64,000 nucleotides of DNA from Parasedimentitalea marina (GTDB lineage: Bacteria > Pseudomonadota > Alphaproteobacteria > Rhodobacterales > Rhodobacteraceae): assembly GCF_004006175.1 (NCBI RefSeq), contig NZ_CP033221.1, forward strand, positions 124,001 through 188,000, given 5' to 3'. Of this stretch, positions 1-8,294 are shown one piece after another; positions within the stretch are counted from its first letter, which is position 1, and each line of letters starts with the position of its first letter. The position numbers and the translations under genes are program-made. The notes below the pieces were generated by a model. The model saw only the letters and a list, made by a program, of their open reading frames with translations. It made no database searches and was not told where the DNA came from.

Positions 1-1
1 C

Positions 2-859
2 GGCACTACTGACATGAAAGGCTATCTGGCCTGCATGCTCCGTGCTGCTGATCAGGCCAGCAAACGCGAATTGACCGAACCGCTTAAACTGGTGTTCTCC
101 TATGACGAGGAAATCGGCTGTGTCGGAATCCAACAGATGGCAGCACAACTGGCACCGCATTTGGGTGACCCTCGCGCCTGTTTTGTGGGTGAGCCAACGG
201 AAATGAAAGTGGCCATCGGGCATAAGGGCAAGGCGGCGATCAAAGCGACCTGCATCGGGCAGAACGGCCATTCGGCCCTTGCTCCGAATTTCGTCAATGC
301 CCTGCATCTGGCCACCGATTTCATTGCCGAGTTGCGTGGAATTCAAGCTTGGCTCGCCGCAGACGGCGCGCGCGACACAGCCTATGACATCAGCTGTAGC
401 ACCGTTCACGTAGGCACACTATCAGGTGGCACTGCTCTCAATATCGTCCCGGACAAAGCTGAACTGGTCTTTGAATATAGGCACTTGGCCGAGGATTCCC
501 CTGAGTTGATCATGGATACGATTAACGCCGCAGCCCAGCGGATTGCTGGACGATACCAGTTTGATTTTTCGGGGGCTGACATCCTGCTGGAACGATACAA
601 CACCTACCCCGGTCTGAGTGTCGCACCGGAGGCAGCTATTGTTGGACTGGCTCAGCGGTTGGCGGGTGGGTCAGAAACAACCAAAGTCGCCTTTGGCACA
701 GAGGCCGGAGTGTTCGCCGGGTTGAGCCTGCCCACTGTCGTGTGTGGCCCCGGTTCGATGGCCGGGCAAGGGCACAAACCAGACGAGTATGTCACCGAGG
801 CTCAACTTGCAGCCTGCGATCAAATGATGGATCGCATTATCGATGACATTTCCAGGTAG
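2..859 (+). CDS. argE: Acetylornithine deacetylase-like M20 metallopeptidase, 5' partial
   Basis: The reading frame is open to the left edge of the window, and the residues GTTDMKGYLA precede the first visible ATG at 14. That is the conserved metal-binding region of M20 deacetylases, so the gene starts upstream and only about 285 C-terminal residues are present. The catalytic-base segment SYDEEIGCVG, the dimerisation segment beginning GHKGKAAIKA and the C-terminal GTEAGVF and GPGSMAGQGHKPDEY (metal His) motifs are all there. The family hydrolyses N-acetyl-L-ornithine or related N-acyl amino acids in the cytoplasm. The neighbouring polyamine-type importer would fit acyl-ornithine or polyamine catabolism, but that is inference. 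Family assignment is firm; the exact substrate is not. Confidence 0.85.
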   Translation, partial: GTTDMKGYLACMLRAADQASKRELTEPLKLVFSYDEEIGCVGIQQMAAQLAPHLGDPRACFVGEPTEMKVAIGHKGKAAIKATCIGQNGHSALAPNFVNALHLATDFIAELRGIQAWLAADGARDTAYDISCSTVHVGTLSGGTALNIVPDKAELVFEYRHLAEDSPELIMDTINAAAQRIAGRYQFDFSGADILLERYNTYPGLSVAPEAAIVGLAQRLAGGSETTKVAFGTEAGVFAGLSLPTVVCGPGSMAGQGHKPDEYVTEAQLAACDQMMDRIIDDISR

Positions 860-1057
860 ATCTCGGATCATATACCCAGTGTCGGGCGGCCTATAGATAG
901 CTTGGTTGATTGGCTGCACAACATCCCAAAAGCCTGCACTAAATCTGGACGGCACTCTGGATCATGGCAGGCCTAATTCTATTGCGATCTGAACAGTTTA
1001 TTCGCCAGCTCGCCTGGCCTGTAATGAAATTCACAACTTCAACCCATCTGATACCTC

Positions 1058-1097
1058 AAAAAATCCCGTGCTCAGATCTGTAATTCTGAGCACGGGG
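1058..1097 (-). terminator. Rho-independent terminator of the polyamine ABC operon
   Basis: A perfect 11-bp inverted repeat (CCCGTGCTCAG at 1065-1075, CTGAGCACGGG at 1086-1096) with a 10-nt loop lies just beyond the stop codon of the binding-protein gene. On the minus strand it is followed by a run of T (1058-1064), the classic intrinsic terminator layout. Confidence 0.85.
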
Positions 1098-1103
1098 CCT
1101 TGG

Positions 1104-2141
1104 TTACTTCTTCAGGTTTGTCCAGATTTTGTCGTACACCGCCTGCGTCTGCTCATCGCACACTTCGATAAATACGCCTGCGCCTGCGGATGATGGTGGG
1201 TTGGATTCTGGCATCTCAGCCAACGCCGGGTCCAGGTACTCTGCGACGCCGCTTACGCCTGCACCATAGCGGGCATAGTTAGAGACGGCTGCGATATTTT
1301 CCGGCTCCAGAAGGAAGTCCATGAACTTGAGCGCGTTGGCCCGGTTCGGTGCATCCTTGAGCAAAACAACATTGTCCATCCAGACCACGTAGCCCTGTGT
1401 TGGGAAAGCGTACTCCACATTGGTCCCTTCTTCGCGGACCTTAGCGCTAAAGCCATCGTAGATTTGCCCGACAACGGCATCACCGGATACCAGCACCTCT
1501 TTTGCAGTGTCAGAATTGAACGAAGCCCAGTGTCCTTTGGATGCTTGCAGCATGGCGTTTAGGGCCTTCAGCTGTTCCCGGTCAGACGAACACTGCGGGA
1601 TGCCCATATGCAGCGCGGCCATTGCCATGACTTCGCCCTGACTGTCCAGCATGTTGATCTTGCCTGACAGTTCAGCCGGCGGGTTGAACAGAATATCGGT
1701 CGTGTTGATCTCTCCGGAATATACATCCCGGTTCACCGCAAAGCTGGTCGAACCCCACTGATATGGAATCGAATGGGTGCGGCCTTCGTCAAAGTTGGGA
1801 TTGGCCCACTCCGGCGCGATATTGCCTTTGTTAGCCAGTTCTCCGTCAGCGATGGTATCCAGCAGGCCCTCGTTAGACATAATTTTGACCATATAGTCAC
1901 CGGGCACCGAAACGTCGTATGTGCCAATTCCGCCGGCTTTAAGCGAGGCAAGCATCGATTCATTGGAATCGAAAGTGTCCATCACCACTTCGATACCGGT
2001 CTCGGCAGTGAACTTGTCGACCAGCTCTTGGGGAATATACTCAAACCAGTGGTAAACAACCACTTTGCCATCGGCTAGCGCAGCACTGGCCGACATGGCA
2101 ATTGTGGATGCTACGGCTGTTGCTTTGAACAGGGTTTTCAT
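1104..2141 (-). CDS. potF: Polyamine-type ABC transporter, periplasmic binding protein
   Basis: About 345 residues with an N-terminal signal peptide (MKTLFKATAVASTIAMSASA, then ALADG). The mature part opens VVVYHWFEYIPQELVDKFTAETG, the hallmark of PotD/PotF spermidine/putrescine binding proteins, followed by TFDSNESMLASLKAG and DVSVPGDYMV. It delivers the ligand to the permeases encoded upstream. The ATG at 2141 is chosen over the one at 2153 because a GGAG lies seven bases before it. It is the last gene of a minus-strand operon of four (ATPase, two permeases, binding protein) and is followed by a strong terminator. Class is firm; whether the ligand is putrescine, spermidine or another cationic amine cannot be read. 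Confidence 0.88.
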   Translation of the reverse strand: MKTLFKATAVASTIAMSASAALADGKVVVYHWFEYIPQELVDKFTAETGIEVVMDTFDSNESMLASLKAGGIGTYDVSVPGDYMVKIMSNEGLLDTIADGELANKGNIAPEWANPNFDEGRTHSIPYQWGSTSFAVNRDVYSGEINTTDILFNPPAELSGKINMLDSQGEVMAMAALHMGIPQCSSDREQLKALNAMLQASKGHWASFNSDTAKEVLVSGDAVVGQIYDGFSAKVREEGTNVEYAFPTQGYVVWMDNVVLLKDAPNRANALKFMDFLLEPENIAAVSNYARYGAGVSGVAEYLDPALAEMPESNPPSSAGAGVFIEVCDEQTQAVYDKIWTNLKK

Positions 2142-2161
2142 AGGAGTCTCCATCTGTTGGG

Positions 2162-2971
2162 TTACTTCGTTTCGTCTGTCTTACTGACGAAGTATGAGAT
2201 CGTGACCATCACGATCGACAACGCCAACAGCATCGTCGAAATGGCCATGATATTGGGCTTGATGCCCTGTTTCACCGCGCCAAAGATCGCCGTTGGCAGA
2301 GTTTCCACCCCGGCGCCCTTGACGAAGTTGGTGATGATGAAATCGTCAAGGCTGACGATAAAGGCGAGCAGATATCCGGAAATGATACCGGGCATCATCA
2401 GAGGCAGCAGAATCTTGGTAAAGGCCTGCCGATTGGTGGCATAGAGATCCATTGCCGCCTGCTCGTAAGTGTCCTCGATCCCCTGCATCCGCGCTGAAAT
2501 CGGGAGGTATGCAAAGGGAATGCAAAAGGCTGTATGCGCCAGAAGGATCGTCAACAGGCCGCGGTCAAACCCGATCGCATTGAAAAAGATCAACGTGGCC
2601 ACGGCGGTGACAATTTCCGGGACCATTAGCGGCAGTGAAATCAACCCGAAGGAAAGAGTGCGCAGTTTGAATTTTCCACCACGAACCATCCCAGTGGCAG
2701 CTAGGGTTGCGATGGTTGTCGCCACAGTGGCAGCCACAATGGCAATCACAAAGCTGTTCCAAGCCGCCAGTTTGAACTTTGCGCTCTCTGGTCCGTTGAA
2801 AACATCAATATACCAGCGGAACGAAAGGCCTTCCCAGACGGTAATCGATTTGGATGCATTGAAGCTGTAAATGGTGACCACAATCAGTGGCGCATATAGA
2901 ACCACCAGACAAAGCAGCGTCATGGCCCGAAAGCCGCGATAGGTTTTGATATCAAACTTTGCGTCTGCCAT
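2162..2971 (-). CDS. potI: Polyamine-type ABC transporter permease (PotI/PotC-like)
   Basis: 269 residues, about six membrane segments, beginning with one near residues 15-38 ([21 protein letters not shown] is typical of PotC/PotI). The EAA loop that docks on the ATPase is visible as [26 protein letters not shown]. It forms the second half of the membrane channel. The gene lies 3 bp after the preceding permease and 20 bp before the binding protein, so the four genes are almost certainly co-transcribed. Confidence 0.88.
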   Translation of the reverse strand: MADAKFDIKTYRGFRAMTLLCLVVLYAPLIVVTIYSFNASKSITVWEGLSFRWYIDVFNGPESAKFKLAAWNSFVIAIVAATVATTIATLAATGMVRGGKFKLRTLSFGLISLPLMVPEIVTAVATLIFFNAIGFDRGLLTILLAHTAFCIPFAYLPISARMQGIEDTYEQAAMDLYATNRQAFTKILLPLMMPGIISGYLLAFIVSLDDFIITNFVKGAGVETLPTAIFGAVKQGIKPNIMAISTMLLALSIVMVTISYFVSKTDETK

Positions 2972-2974
2972 TGC

Positions 2975-3904
2975 TCAACCCTCAGCTTTTTCGGATTTGG
3001 CCTGGTGCCGGGCAAAGATCATCAAGATGATCAGAACCATGGTCAACAAGACCATTGAGGCCGCCGCGCCAAAGGGCCAATTGCCCGCGTTGCCCTTAAA
3101 CTGCTCTTCTATCAGCGAGCCGATCATGAAATTCTTGGCGCCACCCAAAAGGTCTGGTGCAAGAAACGAACCAAGTGACGGTACAAAAACCAAGATACAT
3201 CCTGCGATCACGCCGGGTTTAACCGCCGGCAGCAGAACGCGCCGCAAGGTCTGCGATTTCGTGGCATAAAGGTCCGCTGCGGCCTCACTTAGACCGAAGT
3301 TATAACGCTCAACGGCAGCGTAAATCGGCAAGACCATAAACGGCAGGTACGAGTAGAATAATCCAAGCTGCACGGCGAAATTTGTGTTCACGATGTGGAT
3401 GGGGCTGTCAATAAGACCGGTCCACATCAGAAAATCATTGAGGGGTCCCTGATCGCGCAGCAGGAATTTCATCGAAACTGTGCGGATCAACAGGTTGACC
3501 CAATATGGAATGGTAATCAGGAATACCCACATTGGGCGAACTTTTTCCGAACGCGTGGCGATAAAGTATGCGGTTGGGAACCCAATGATCAGGCTCAGAA
3601 TTGTAGCTGCACCAGCCTGCCATATCGAGCGCCAGAATATGGTGATATAGGTCCACTCAATCTTTGGCGCTTCGTCGCCAAACAACCCACGATCAAAGAA
3701 GAACTGATCATAGGCCGCAAAACTGAAGTCCCAGATCACTCCGCCCCTGAACTCTTTTGTCAAGAAAGAGTAAATCAGCATTATTGCCACTGGAACCAAG
3801 GACAACACCAAAAGAACAAGCCAGGCTGGCAACAGTAGCCAGGTCCGCGCCTCTTTGTAAGTATCTGTGGTGGCACTGCCGCCACTTGCTGCACCGGCCG
3901 CCAT
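2975..3904 (-). CDS. potH: Polyamine-type ABC transporter permease (PotH/PotB-like)
   Basis: 309 residues with a short Ala/Gly-rich cytoplasmic N-terminus, then six predicted membrane helices (first at about residues 22-46). The sequence FGLSEAAADLYATKSQTLRR is the EAA loop of binding-protein-dependent permeases. It pairs with the downstream PotI-like permease. The start codon shares one base with the end of the ATPase gene, indicating translational coupling. Confidence 0.88.
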   Translation of the reverse strand: MAAGAASGGSATTDTYKEARTWLLLPAWLVLLVLSLVPVAIMLIYSFLTKEFRGGVIWDFSFAAYDQFFFDRGLFGDEAPKIEWTYITIFWRSIWQAGAATILSLIIGFPTAYFIATRSEKVRPMWVFLITIPYWVNLLIRTVSMKFLLRDQGPLNDFLMWTGLIDSPIHIVNTNFAVQLGLFYSYLPFMVLPIYAAVERYNFGLSEAAADLYATKSQTLRRVLLPAVKPGVIAGCILVFVPSLGSFLAPDLLGGAKNFMIGSLIEEQFKGNAGNWPFGAAASMVLLTMVLIILMIFARHQAKSEKAEG

Positions 3905-4995
3905 CAGTCTACCAGGAGGCGTGCCGCCCCCAGCTCCATGTTGACGAATACCTCGTTGCCGGGTTCAAAAATTCGTTTGTTCCCCCGGTCGGAATTCGAA
4001 GTTCTAACAGTGAAATTTGGGCCGTCAGCAAGATCAATGATTGTGGTGATATCGGTGCCTGCAAAGATATTTTCCAACACCTTTCCCTTCAGGCTTTCGC
4101 TCTCTGTTGGCTCGTCCGAAATAAACAAGCGTTCAGGGCGAACAGACATATGTACATTCGAGCCAACCCCGACCCCCTCAACCTCGTTGCAAGTCAATTC
4201 ATGCCCACCGCCCAAATGGCAAATCGCGCGCCCGTTCACGATTTTGTCGACGGAGACATCCAATAGATTGGTTTCCCCAATGAAATCCGCCACAAACATG
4301 TTGCGTGGGCGTTCGTAAATATCTCGCGCTTCGCCCAGTTGCTGCAGCTCACCCGCCGACATGACCGCGATACGGTCTGACATTGTCAGAGCTTCTTCCT
4401 GATCGTGGGTTACGAAAACAAAGGTAATGCCGGTCTCGCGCTGCAGGTGCTTCAGCTCCATCTGCATCGCTTTGCGAAGTTTCAGGTCCAGTGCAGACAG
4501 CGGTTCATCCAGCAACAGCGCTTTGGGCCGTGGGGCCAGCGCACGTGCCAATGCGACACGCTGTTGTTGGCCGCCGGAAAGCTGTGAGGGCTTACGAGAG
4601 GCGAATTGTGACAGTTGCACAAGTTCAAGCATCTCGCCGGCCCGTTTGCGTGCATCTGCTTTGGAACTGCCCCGCATCTCAAGGCCAAAACCGATATTGT
4701 CGAGGATCGTCATATGCGGAAACAACGCATAGTTTTGGAACACGGTGTTCACCGGTCGCTGGTGAGGCGGCAGGTTCGCGATTTCTTGCCCATAGAGATA
4801 GATCTCACCTTCGGTGACACTCTCAAAACCGGCGATCATGCGCAGCAAAGTCGTCTTGCCGCACCCTGACGGGCCCAGCAGTGTAAAAAATTCGTTGTCC
4901 TTGATAGATACTGAAATTTGTTTGAGTGCAGTGAAGTCACCATAGCGCTTTACAGCATCACGAACATCGATTGCTACTGATCGTTCTTCAGACAA
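3904..4995 (-). CDS. potA: Polyamine-type ABC transporter ATP-binding protein
   Basis: 363 residues. The Walker A motif is GPSGCGKTT, the signature LSGGQQQRVALARAL, Walker B LLLDEPLSALD and the H-loop VFVTHDQEEALTMSD. The C-terminal ~100 residues form the TOBE-type domain usual for PotA/PotG. It powers import through the two downstream permeases. It is the first gene of the operon. The 306 bases between its start and the pseudoazurin gene show no ORF I can support and presumably hold the operon promoter, although I see no clear operator there. Confidence 0.9.
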   Translation of the reverse strand: MSEERSVAIDVRDAVKRYGDFTALKQISVSIKDNEFFTLLGPSGCGKTTLLRMIAGFESVTEGEIYLYGQEIANLPPHQRPVNTVFQNYALFPHMTILDNIGFGLEMRGSSKADARKRAGEMLELVQLSQFASRKPSQLSGGQQQRVALARALAPRPKALLLDEPLSALDLKLRKAMQMELKHLQRETGITFVFVTHDQEEALTMSDRIAVMSAGELQQLGEARDIYERPRNMFVADFIGETNLLDVSVDKIVNGRAICHLGGGHELTCNEVEGVGVGSNVHMSVRPERLFISDEPTESESLKGKVLENIFAGTDITTIIDLADGPNFTVRTSNSDRGNKRIFEPGNEVFVNMELGAARLLVD

Positions 4996-5301
4996 TGGTC
5001 ACTCCCTCGGCAAAGCCATTTTGCAAGGAAAGTATAGAAAGGGCGCATCGCGAACTTAAGAACCGTATGCCTCAGCGTTCATTAGGTTCAGCCTAACAAG
5101 GGCGCACAGATCGTATTGGTAAGAGCGGCGTCGGCCATCCTGACATCACAGTCCGGACTGCCAATCACCGCGTTTTCAGTTTTGCCCCAATCAAATCCAC
5201 ACAATACCCCAATGGGTCTTTAACTGGAATAAGCCTGTGAAGGTCTCCAATTTCTCCTTTCTTATCAGCCACTAGTGCAGTGGTCTCTTCAAGTTGAAAC
5301 G

Positions 5302-5739
5302 CTAGTTGAGGTTGGTAAGCTGTGTATCAAAGCGCACCATTGCTTTTTTGGGTATGCGCCCTTCAAAGTAGGTATCCGGCACCTGAGAGACGTCGCCAAC
5401 GGCTATTGTCATGACCATACCCATATTGAAGTGTGGCTTGCATTTGACCCCGTAAAGGCCTTCGACATCCAGTACGATCTCAATTTCCTCGTTGATCTTT
5501 CCGGCGAACCCTTCGACCCCCGCAGGTAACATAGTCGCAATCGTTTCGGCGTTGTGGCCACGATCCGACGCTATAAATCTAACCGTATCGCCAGGTTGAA
5601 TTCGAAGAAACGCAGGTTCAAACGCCATGCGTCCGGATTCAGCACGATTTACCATCTGAACTTCGTGTAATTCTGCCTGAACTGCCGTTGCTCCAAGCAC
5701 CAAGGCAGCGACCAGTGATAGCATTTTTCCAGAGATCAT
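5302..5739 (-). CDS. Pseudoazurin (type 1 blue copper electron carrier)
   Basis: 145 residues with a cleavable signal peptide (residues 1-22, ending AVQA). The cupredoxin fold is recognisable from IQPGDTVRFIASDRGHNAET, and all four copper ligands are visible: His62, then Cys100, His103 and Met108 in GVKCKPHFNMGM. Pseudoazurins carry electrons in the periplasm to nitrite or nitrous oxide reductases and to oxidases. The ATG at 5739 is preferred over an upstream ATG because AAGGAAC lies at the right distance. It is divergent from the globin genes and belongs to the nitrogen-oxide/cbb3 island. No nitrite or N2O reductase gene lies within the window. Confidence 0.9.
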   Translation of the reverse strand: MISGKMLSLVAALVLGATAVQAELHEVQMVNRAESGRMAFEPAFLRIQPGDTVRFIASDRGHNAETIATMLPAGVEGFAGKINEEIEIVLDVEGLYGVKCKPHFNMGMVMTIAVGDVSQVPDTYFEGRIPKKAMVRFDTQLTNLN

Positions 5740-5791
5740 TTTGTGTTCCTTATTCCGTGTTTGCACATTTCACGGTGTAGAATATTAAATA

Positions 5792-5806
5792 GGTATTTAC
5801 AATACC
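5792..5806. promoter_or_regulatory. Inverted repeat between pseudoazurin and globin genes
   Basis: GGTATT-TAC-AATACC is a perfect 6-bp inverted repeat in an AT-rich stretch between the divergent pseudoazurin and globin genes. Its position suits a shared operator. It loosely resembles the TATTT/AATA core of NsrR-type operators, but that is a guess. Confidence 0.35.
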
Positions 5807-5850
5807 AGTTTAAAGATTTACATCCACTCATCAAGGATGGTGCAGAAAAG

Positions 5851-6287
5851 ATGATGAAAAATATGAAATCACCAGCGTTAGCCCGGCGTGCCGAAGTGCA
5901 ACGCCGCGCTCTTACCATGGGATTTGAGCCGGAAGTGATATCCGGGATAGTTCTTGGATTTTACGGCAAGGTGCGTGCCCATCCGGTGTTGGGACCGGTC
6001 TTTGATGACAACATCGAGAACTGGGACCTCCATTTGCAAAAATGGAGCGTTTCTGGCGCTCGGTTCTGCTCAACACAGGTGAATATTCTGGCAAACCAGT
6101 ACAGGCGCATTTGGGTCTGGCAGACATGTCAGGCGATCTGTTCCCCATATGGCTTCGCTTGTTTGATGACACACTGGCCGAGATCAGCCCCAGCCCTGAA
6201 TTCACTGCGCACTTGCAAAAACGCGCGAATAATATCGCCGCCAGCCTGGCGCGTGGACTGGAAAAACACTATCTCAGAGGCGGTAAA
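5851..6287 (+). pseudogene. Group III truncated hemoglobin, frame broken
   Basis: The first half (from ATG 5851) reads a group III globin: ISGIVLGFYGKVRAHPVLGP, then ENWDLHLQK. The second half continues one frame over from 6042 as MERFWRSVLLNTGEYSGKP, VQAHLGL with the probable proximal His, and FPIWLRLFDDTL. The break is at 6038-6042, where five A are present and six would restore the frame. No stop codon is reached in the second frame before the next gene's ATG at 6288, so as written the globin would be fused to the membrane protein. One more A in the run at 6262-6266 would instead give a TAA just before that ATG. Such globins handle O2 or NO. It is probably functional if the gaps are sequencing errors. 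Confidence 0.75.
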
Positions 6288-6758
6288 ATGATGCGGGTCG
6301 TACTTTCGACAACCACTCTCATGTGGGCCGGAATTTGCCTTGGAGGCAATATCATCGCTGCTCCGGCAAAATTTCAGGTCGTGCAACTTACAACCGCCGA
6401 GTTGCTGCTGATCGGCAGAGCGCAGTTCGCTTGGCTAGGGTTGGCCGAGTGGGGTTTGTTGGCGATTTTGGTTGCAGGGTATGCCTATGCACAGCGATTG
6501 CCCAACATCACCAACCTGATTGCCGTGGTCATATTTTTGCTGCAGCAGCTTTTATTGCAACCGCAATTGCAAATGCGTAGCGACCAAATTGTGGCCGGGG
6601 TTCAGGCCCCTGACAGCAGTCTTCATATCATTTTCATCCTTGCCGAACTCCTCAAGTGGGCCTTCCTGACCGCTGGCGGCATACTGTTGTTGTCATCCAC
6701 TCAGACAGCGCGACGCACCGCAAAAGCAACCCTAAAATTCAATACGAAGGCCGGATAA
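6288..6758 (+). CDS. Four-helix membrane protein of unknown function
   Basis: About 156 residues from the tandem ATGs at 6288/6291, preceded by AGAGGCGG as a ribosome site. Hydrophobic segments near residues 4-25, 45-66, 72-92 and 110-135 predict four membrane helices. The loops carry no metal or heme motif I recognise. It sits between two truncated-globin genes and ends directly before the second one (TAA followed by ATG), so it is co-expressed with them. A role in NO or O2 handling at the membrane is suggested by context only. I do not recognise the family. Confidence 0.6.
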   Translation: MMRVVLSTTTLMWAGICLGGNIIAAPAKFQVVQLTTAELLLIGRAQFAWLGLAEWGLLAILVAGYAYAQRLPNITNLIAVVIFLLQQLLLQPQLQMRSDQIVAGVQAPDSSLHIIFILAELLKWAFLTAGGILLLSSTQTARRTAKATLKFNTKAG

Positions 6759-7172
6759 ATGAACAAATTCGACATCACTTCAGAACAGATTCAACTGGTC
6801 GTCATCGAGTTTTATTCTCGCATTAGATCGGACCAGGAACTGGGGCCCATCTTCAATGCCGCAATAGGAACAAATGCCGCAGATTGGCGCGCCCATGAAG
6901 CCAAAATTGCCAGCTTTTGGCGCAATGCCGCTGGGCTGGATCGTAGTTATTCCGGAAATCCAATGCTGGTTCATGTGAAAAACTCCAAAGTCCAGCCAGA
7001 GCTTTTTTCCCGATGGCTTAGGATTTTTCGCGACACAGCGGAAGATATTTTGCCTGACGGCGCCGCTCACGGCCTTGCTGATCTGGCGGACCGTATCGGG
7101 CAGAGTTTGGCTATGGGGATTGGGCAGTTTCGGGAAAGGCACGGCAATGCACCTAACTTACGCTCAAGCTGA
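6759..7172 (+). CDS. Group III truncated hemoglobin
   Basis: 137 residues, the normal length for the group. Landmarks are FYSRIRSDQELGPIFNAAIG, HEAKIASFWRNAAGL, SYSGNPMLVHVKN (His as probable proximal heme ligand) and FSRWLRIFRDTAED. Cytoplasmic globins of this group bind O2 and NO and are often found with nitrogen-oxide respiration genes. The ATG directly follows the stop of the membrane-protein gene, with GAAGG upstream. This second copy, unlike the first, is in frame. Confidence 0.85.
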   Translation: MNKFDITSEQIQLVVIEFYSRIRSDQELGPIFNAAIGTNAADWRAHEAKIASFWRNAAGLDRSYSGNPMLVHVKNSKVQPELFSRWLRIFRDTAEDILPDGAAHGLADLADRIGQSLAMGIGQFRERHGNAPNLRSS

Positions 7173-7234
7173 CTATCTAAACATCCCCTTTAAGCTACAT
7201 TCAAAGTTCACCTTACAGCTAAGGATCTGAAGTG

Positions 7235-8005
7235 ATGACCGAAGACCATGCAGTTTCCTTGCGCAGCAAGGCCAGAATTGTGAACGAAAACCCGGTGGAG
7301 AGGATCTCTCTCTGGCTGACGTCTGGCATTGCGGATTTTCAAAAACACTTGCCAGTCGCAATAACGTATGGCGTTGGCCTGGTGGCACTGGGCTGGGGGG
7401 CAACCTGGCTTTTATGGCAAGTGGGTCTGAGCTGGATGATGCTACCTGCGATGGCCGGAGCCATGCTGCTGGGCCCCATGGCAACTGTCGGCCTGTACCG
7501 ACTCAGCCGTCGGCAACAAGGGAAAGGTGGCGACAGTATTGCTGCCCCGGGACAGATCTTTCTGGTGAGCGTTGTTATGATGATCTTGCTTCTATCCTGG
7601 ATTCGCGCCGCAACATTGCTGTTCGCAATTTTCTTTGGGCTACATCCCTTTCCCGGGTTTCTGGAATCGCTTCAGTCACTGTTCACGACTCCCTCAGGTG
7701 TGGCCCTGGTTTTGATAGGCTCTGCCGTAGGAGGTTTATTCGCAGCCCTGGGGTTTGCCATTTCGGTGTTTTCTTTCCCAATGCTTGTGGATCGTGACAT
7801 CGACGGTTTTTCAGCAATGGGTCTTAGCTTCAACGCCACCACACAGAATTTCCGTCTCATGCTTCTTTGGGCCGCCTGCGTCACTGTCCTGGTGACCATA
7901 GGCGTGCTGACCGGCCTTTTGGCCCTCATTCCCCTTTTCCCGATCCTGGGTTTTGCCACATGGCATGCCTATGCGGACCTTTTTCAGGAGAGCACCGATG
8001 CCTGA
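7235..8005 (+). CDS. DUF2189 family integral membrane protein
   Basis: About 256 residues with a short polar N-terminus and five to six hydrophobic segments. The pattern SLWLTSGIADFQKHLPVAIT, GPMATVGLYRLSRR and SAMGLSFNATTQNFRLMLLWA is typical of DUF2189 proteins, which recur beside cbb3 oxidase and denitrification genes. Their function is unknown. The ATG at 7235 (a GTG lies three bases upstream) follows AAGGA. It is the first gene of a tightly packed run: DUF2189, DUF1971, ccoN. Confidence 0.8.
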   Translation: MTEDHAVSLRSKARIVNENPVERISLWLTSGIADFQKHLPVAITYGVGLVALGWGATWLLWQVGLSWMMLPAMAGAMLLGPMATVGLYRLSRRQQGKGGDSIAAPGQIFLVSVVMMILLLSWIRAATLLFAIFFGLHPFPGFLESLQSLFTTPSGVALVLIGSAVGGLFAALGFAISVFSFPMLVDRDIDGFSAMGLSFNATTQNFRLMLLWAACVTVLVTIGVLTGLLALIPLFPILGFATWHAYADLFQESTDA

Positions 8006-8294
8006 CATCTTCCCACCCAACGCCGTGAAATACTCTGAATCGCCAGTGTTCACCCAAGATACCCTCCCTGATGCGCTGCGCCGTGATCATCAGACCAAGG
8101 CAAGTGTATGGGGGAGGATCATGGTACACGAGGGGTCTCTGCTCTACTTACGCAAAGGCAAGCCCGCACAGACCGTGACCGCAGCCGAGCCAGCAACGAT
8201 TTGGCCCGAAGAACCACATAGTGTCACTCCTCAGGGTATCGTCAGCTTTAGGGTCGAGTTCTACCGTATCCCGGATCAGGAGACCGATCGATGA
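7998..8294 (+). CDS. DUF1971 family small cupin-like protein
   Basis: 98 residues starting at ATG 7998, which overlaps the DUF2189 gene and has AGGAG eight bases upstream. Motifs such as TKASVWGRIMVHEGSLLYL and ATIWPEEPHSVTPQGIVSFRVEF (seen in pieces) match the DUF1971/TehB-N-like group, single-domain beta-sandwich proteins common in denitrification loci. It overlaps ccoN by an ATGA junction. Biochemical role unknown. Confidence 0.8.
   Translation: MPDIFPPNAVKYSESPVFTQDTLPDALRRDHQTKASVWGRIMVHEGSLLYLRKGKPAQTVTAAEPATIWPEEPHSVTPQGIVSFRVEFYRIPDQETDR

Noticed and set aside
860..1057. Possible remnant gene after the deacetylase
   Set aside because: I looked for conserved peptide patterns in all frames and found none; only the terminator stem at its right end is convincing.
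5100..5301. Possible small ORFs between the polyamine operon and pseudoazurin
   Set aside because: Short, no ribosome site, no conserved-looking sequence; treated as promoter/intergenic region.
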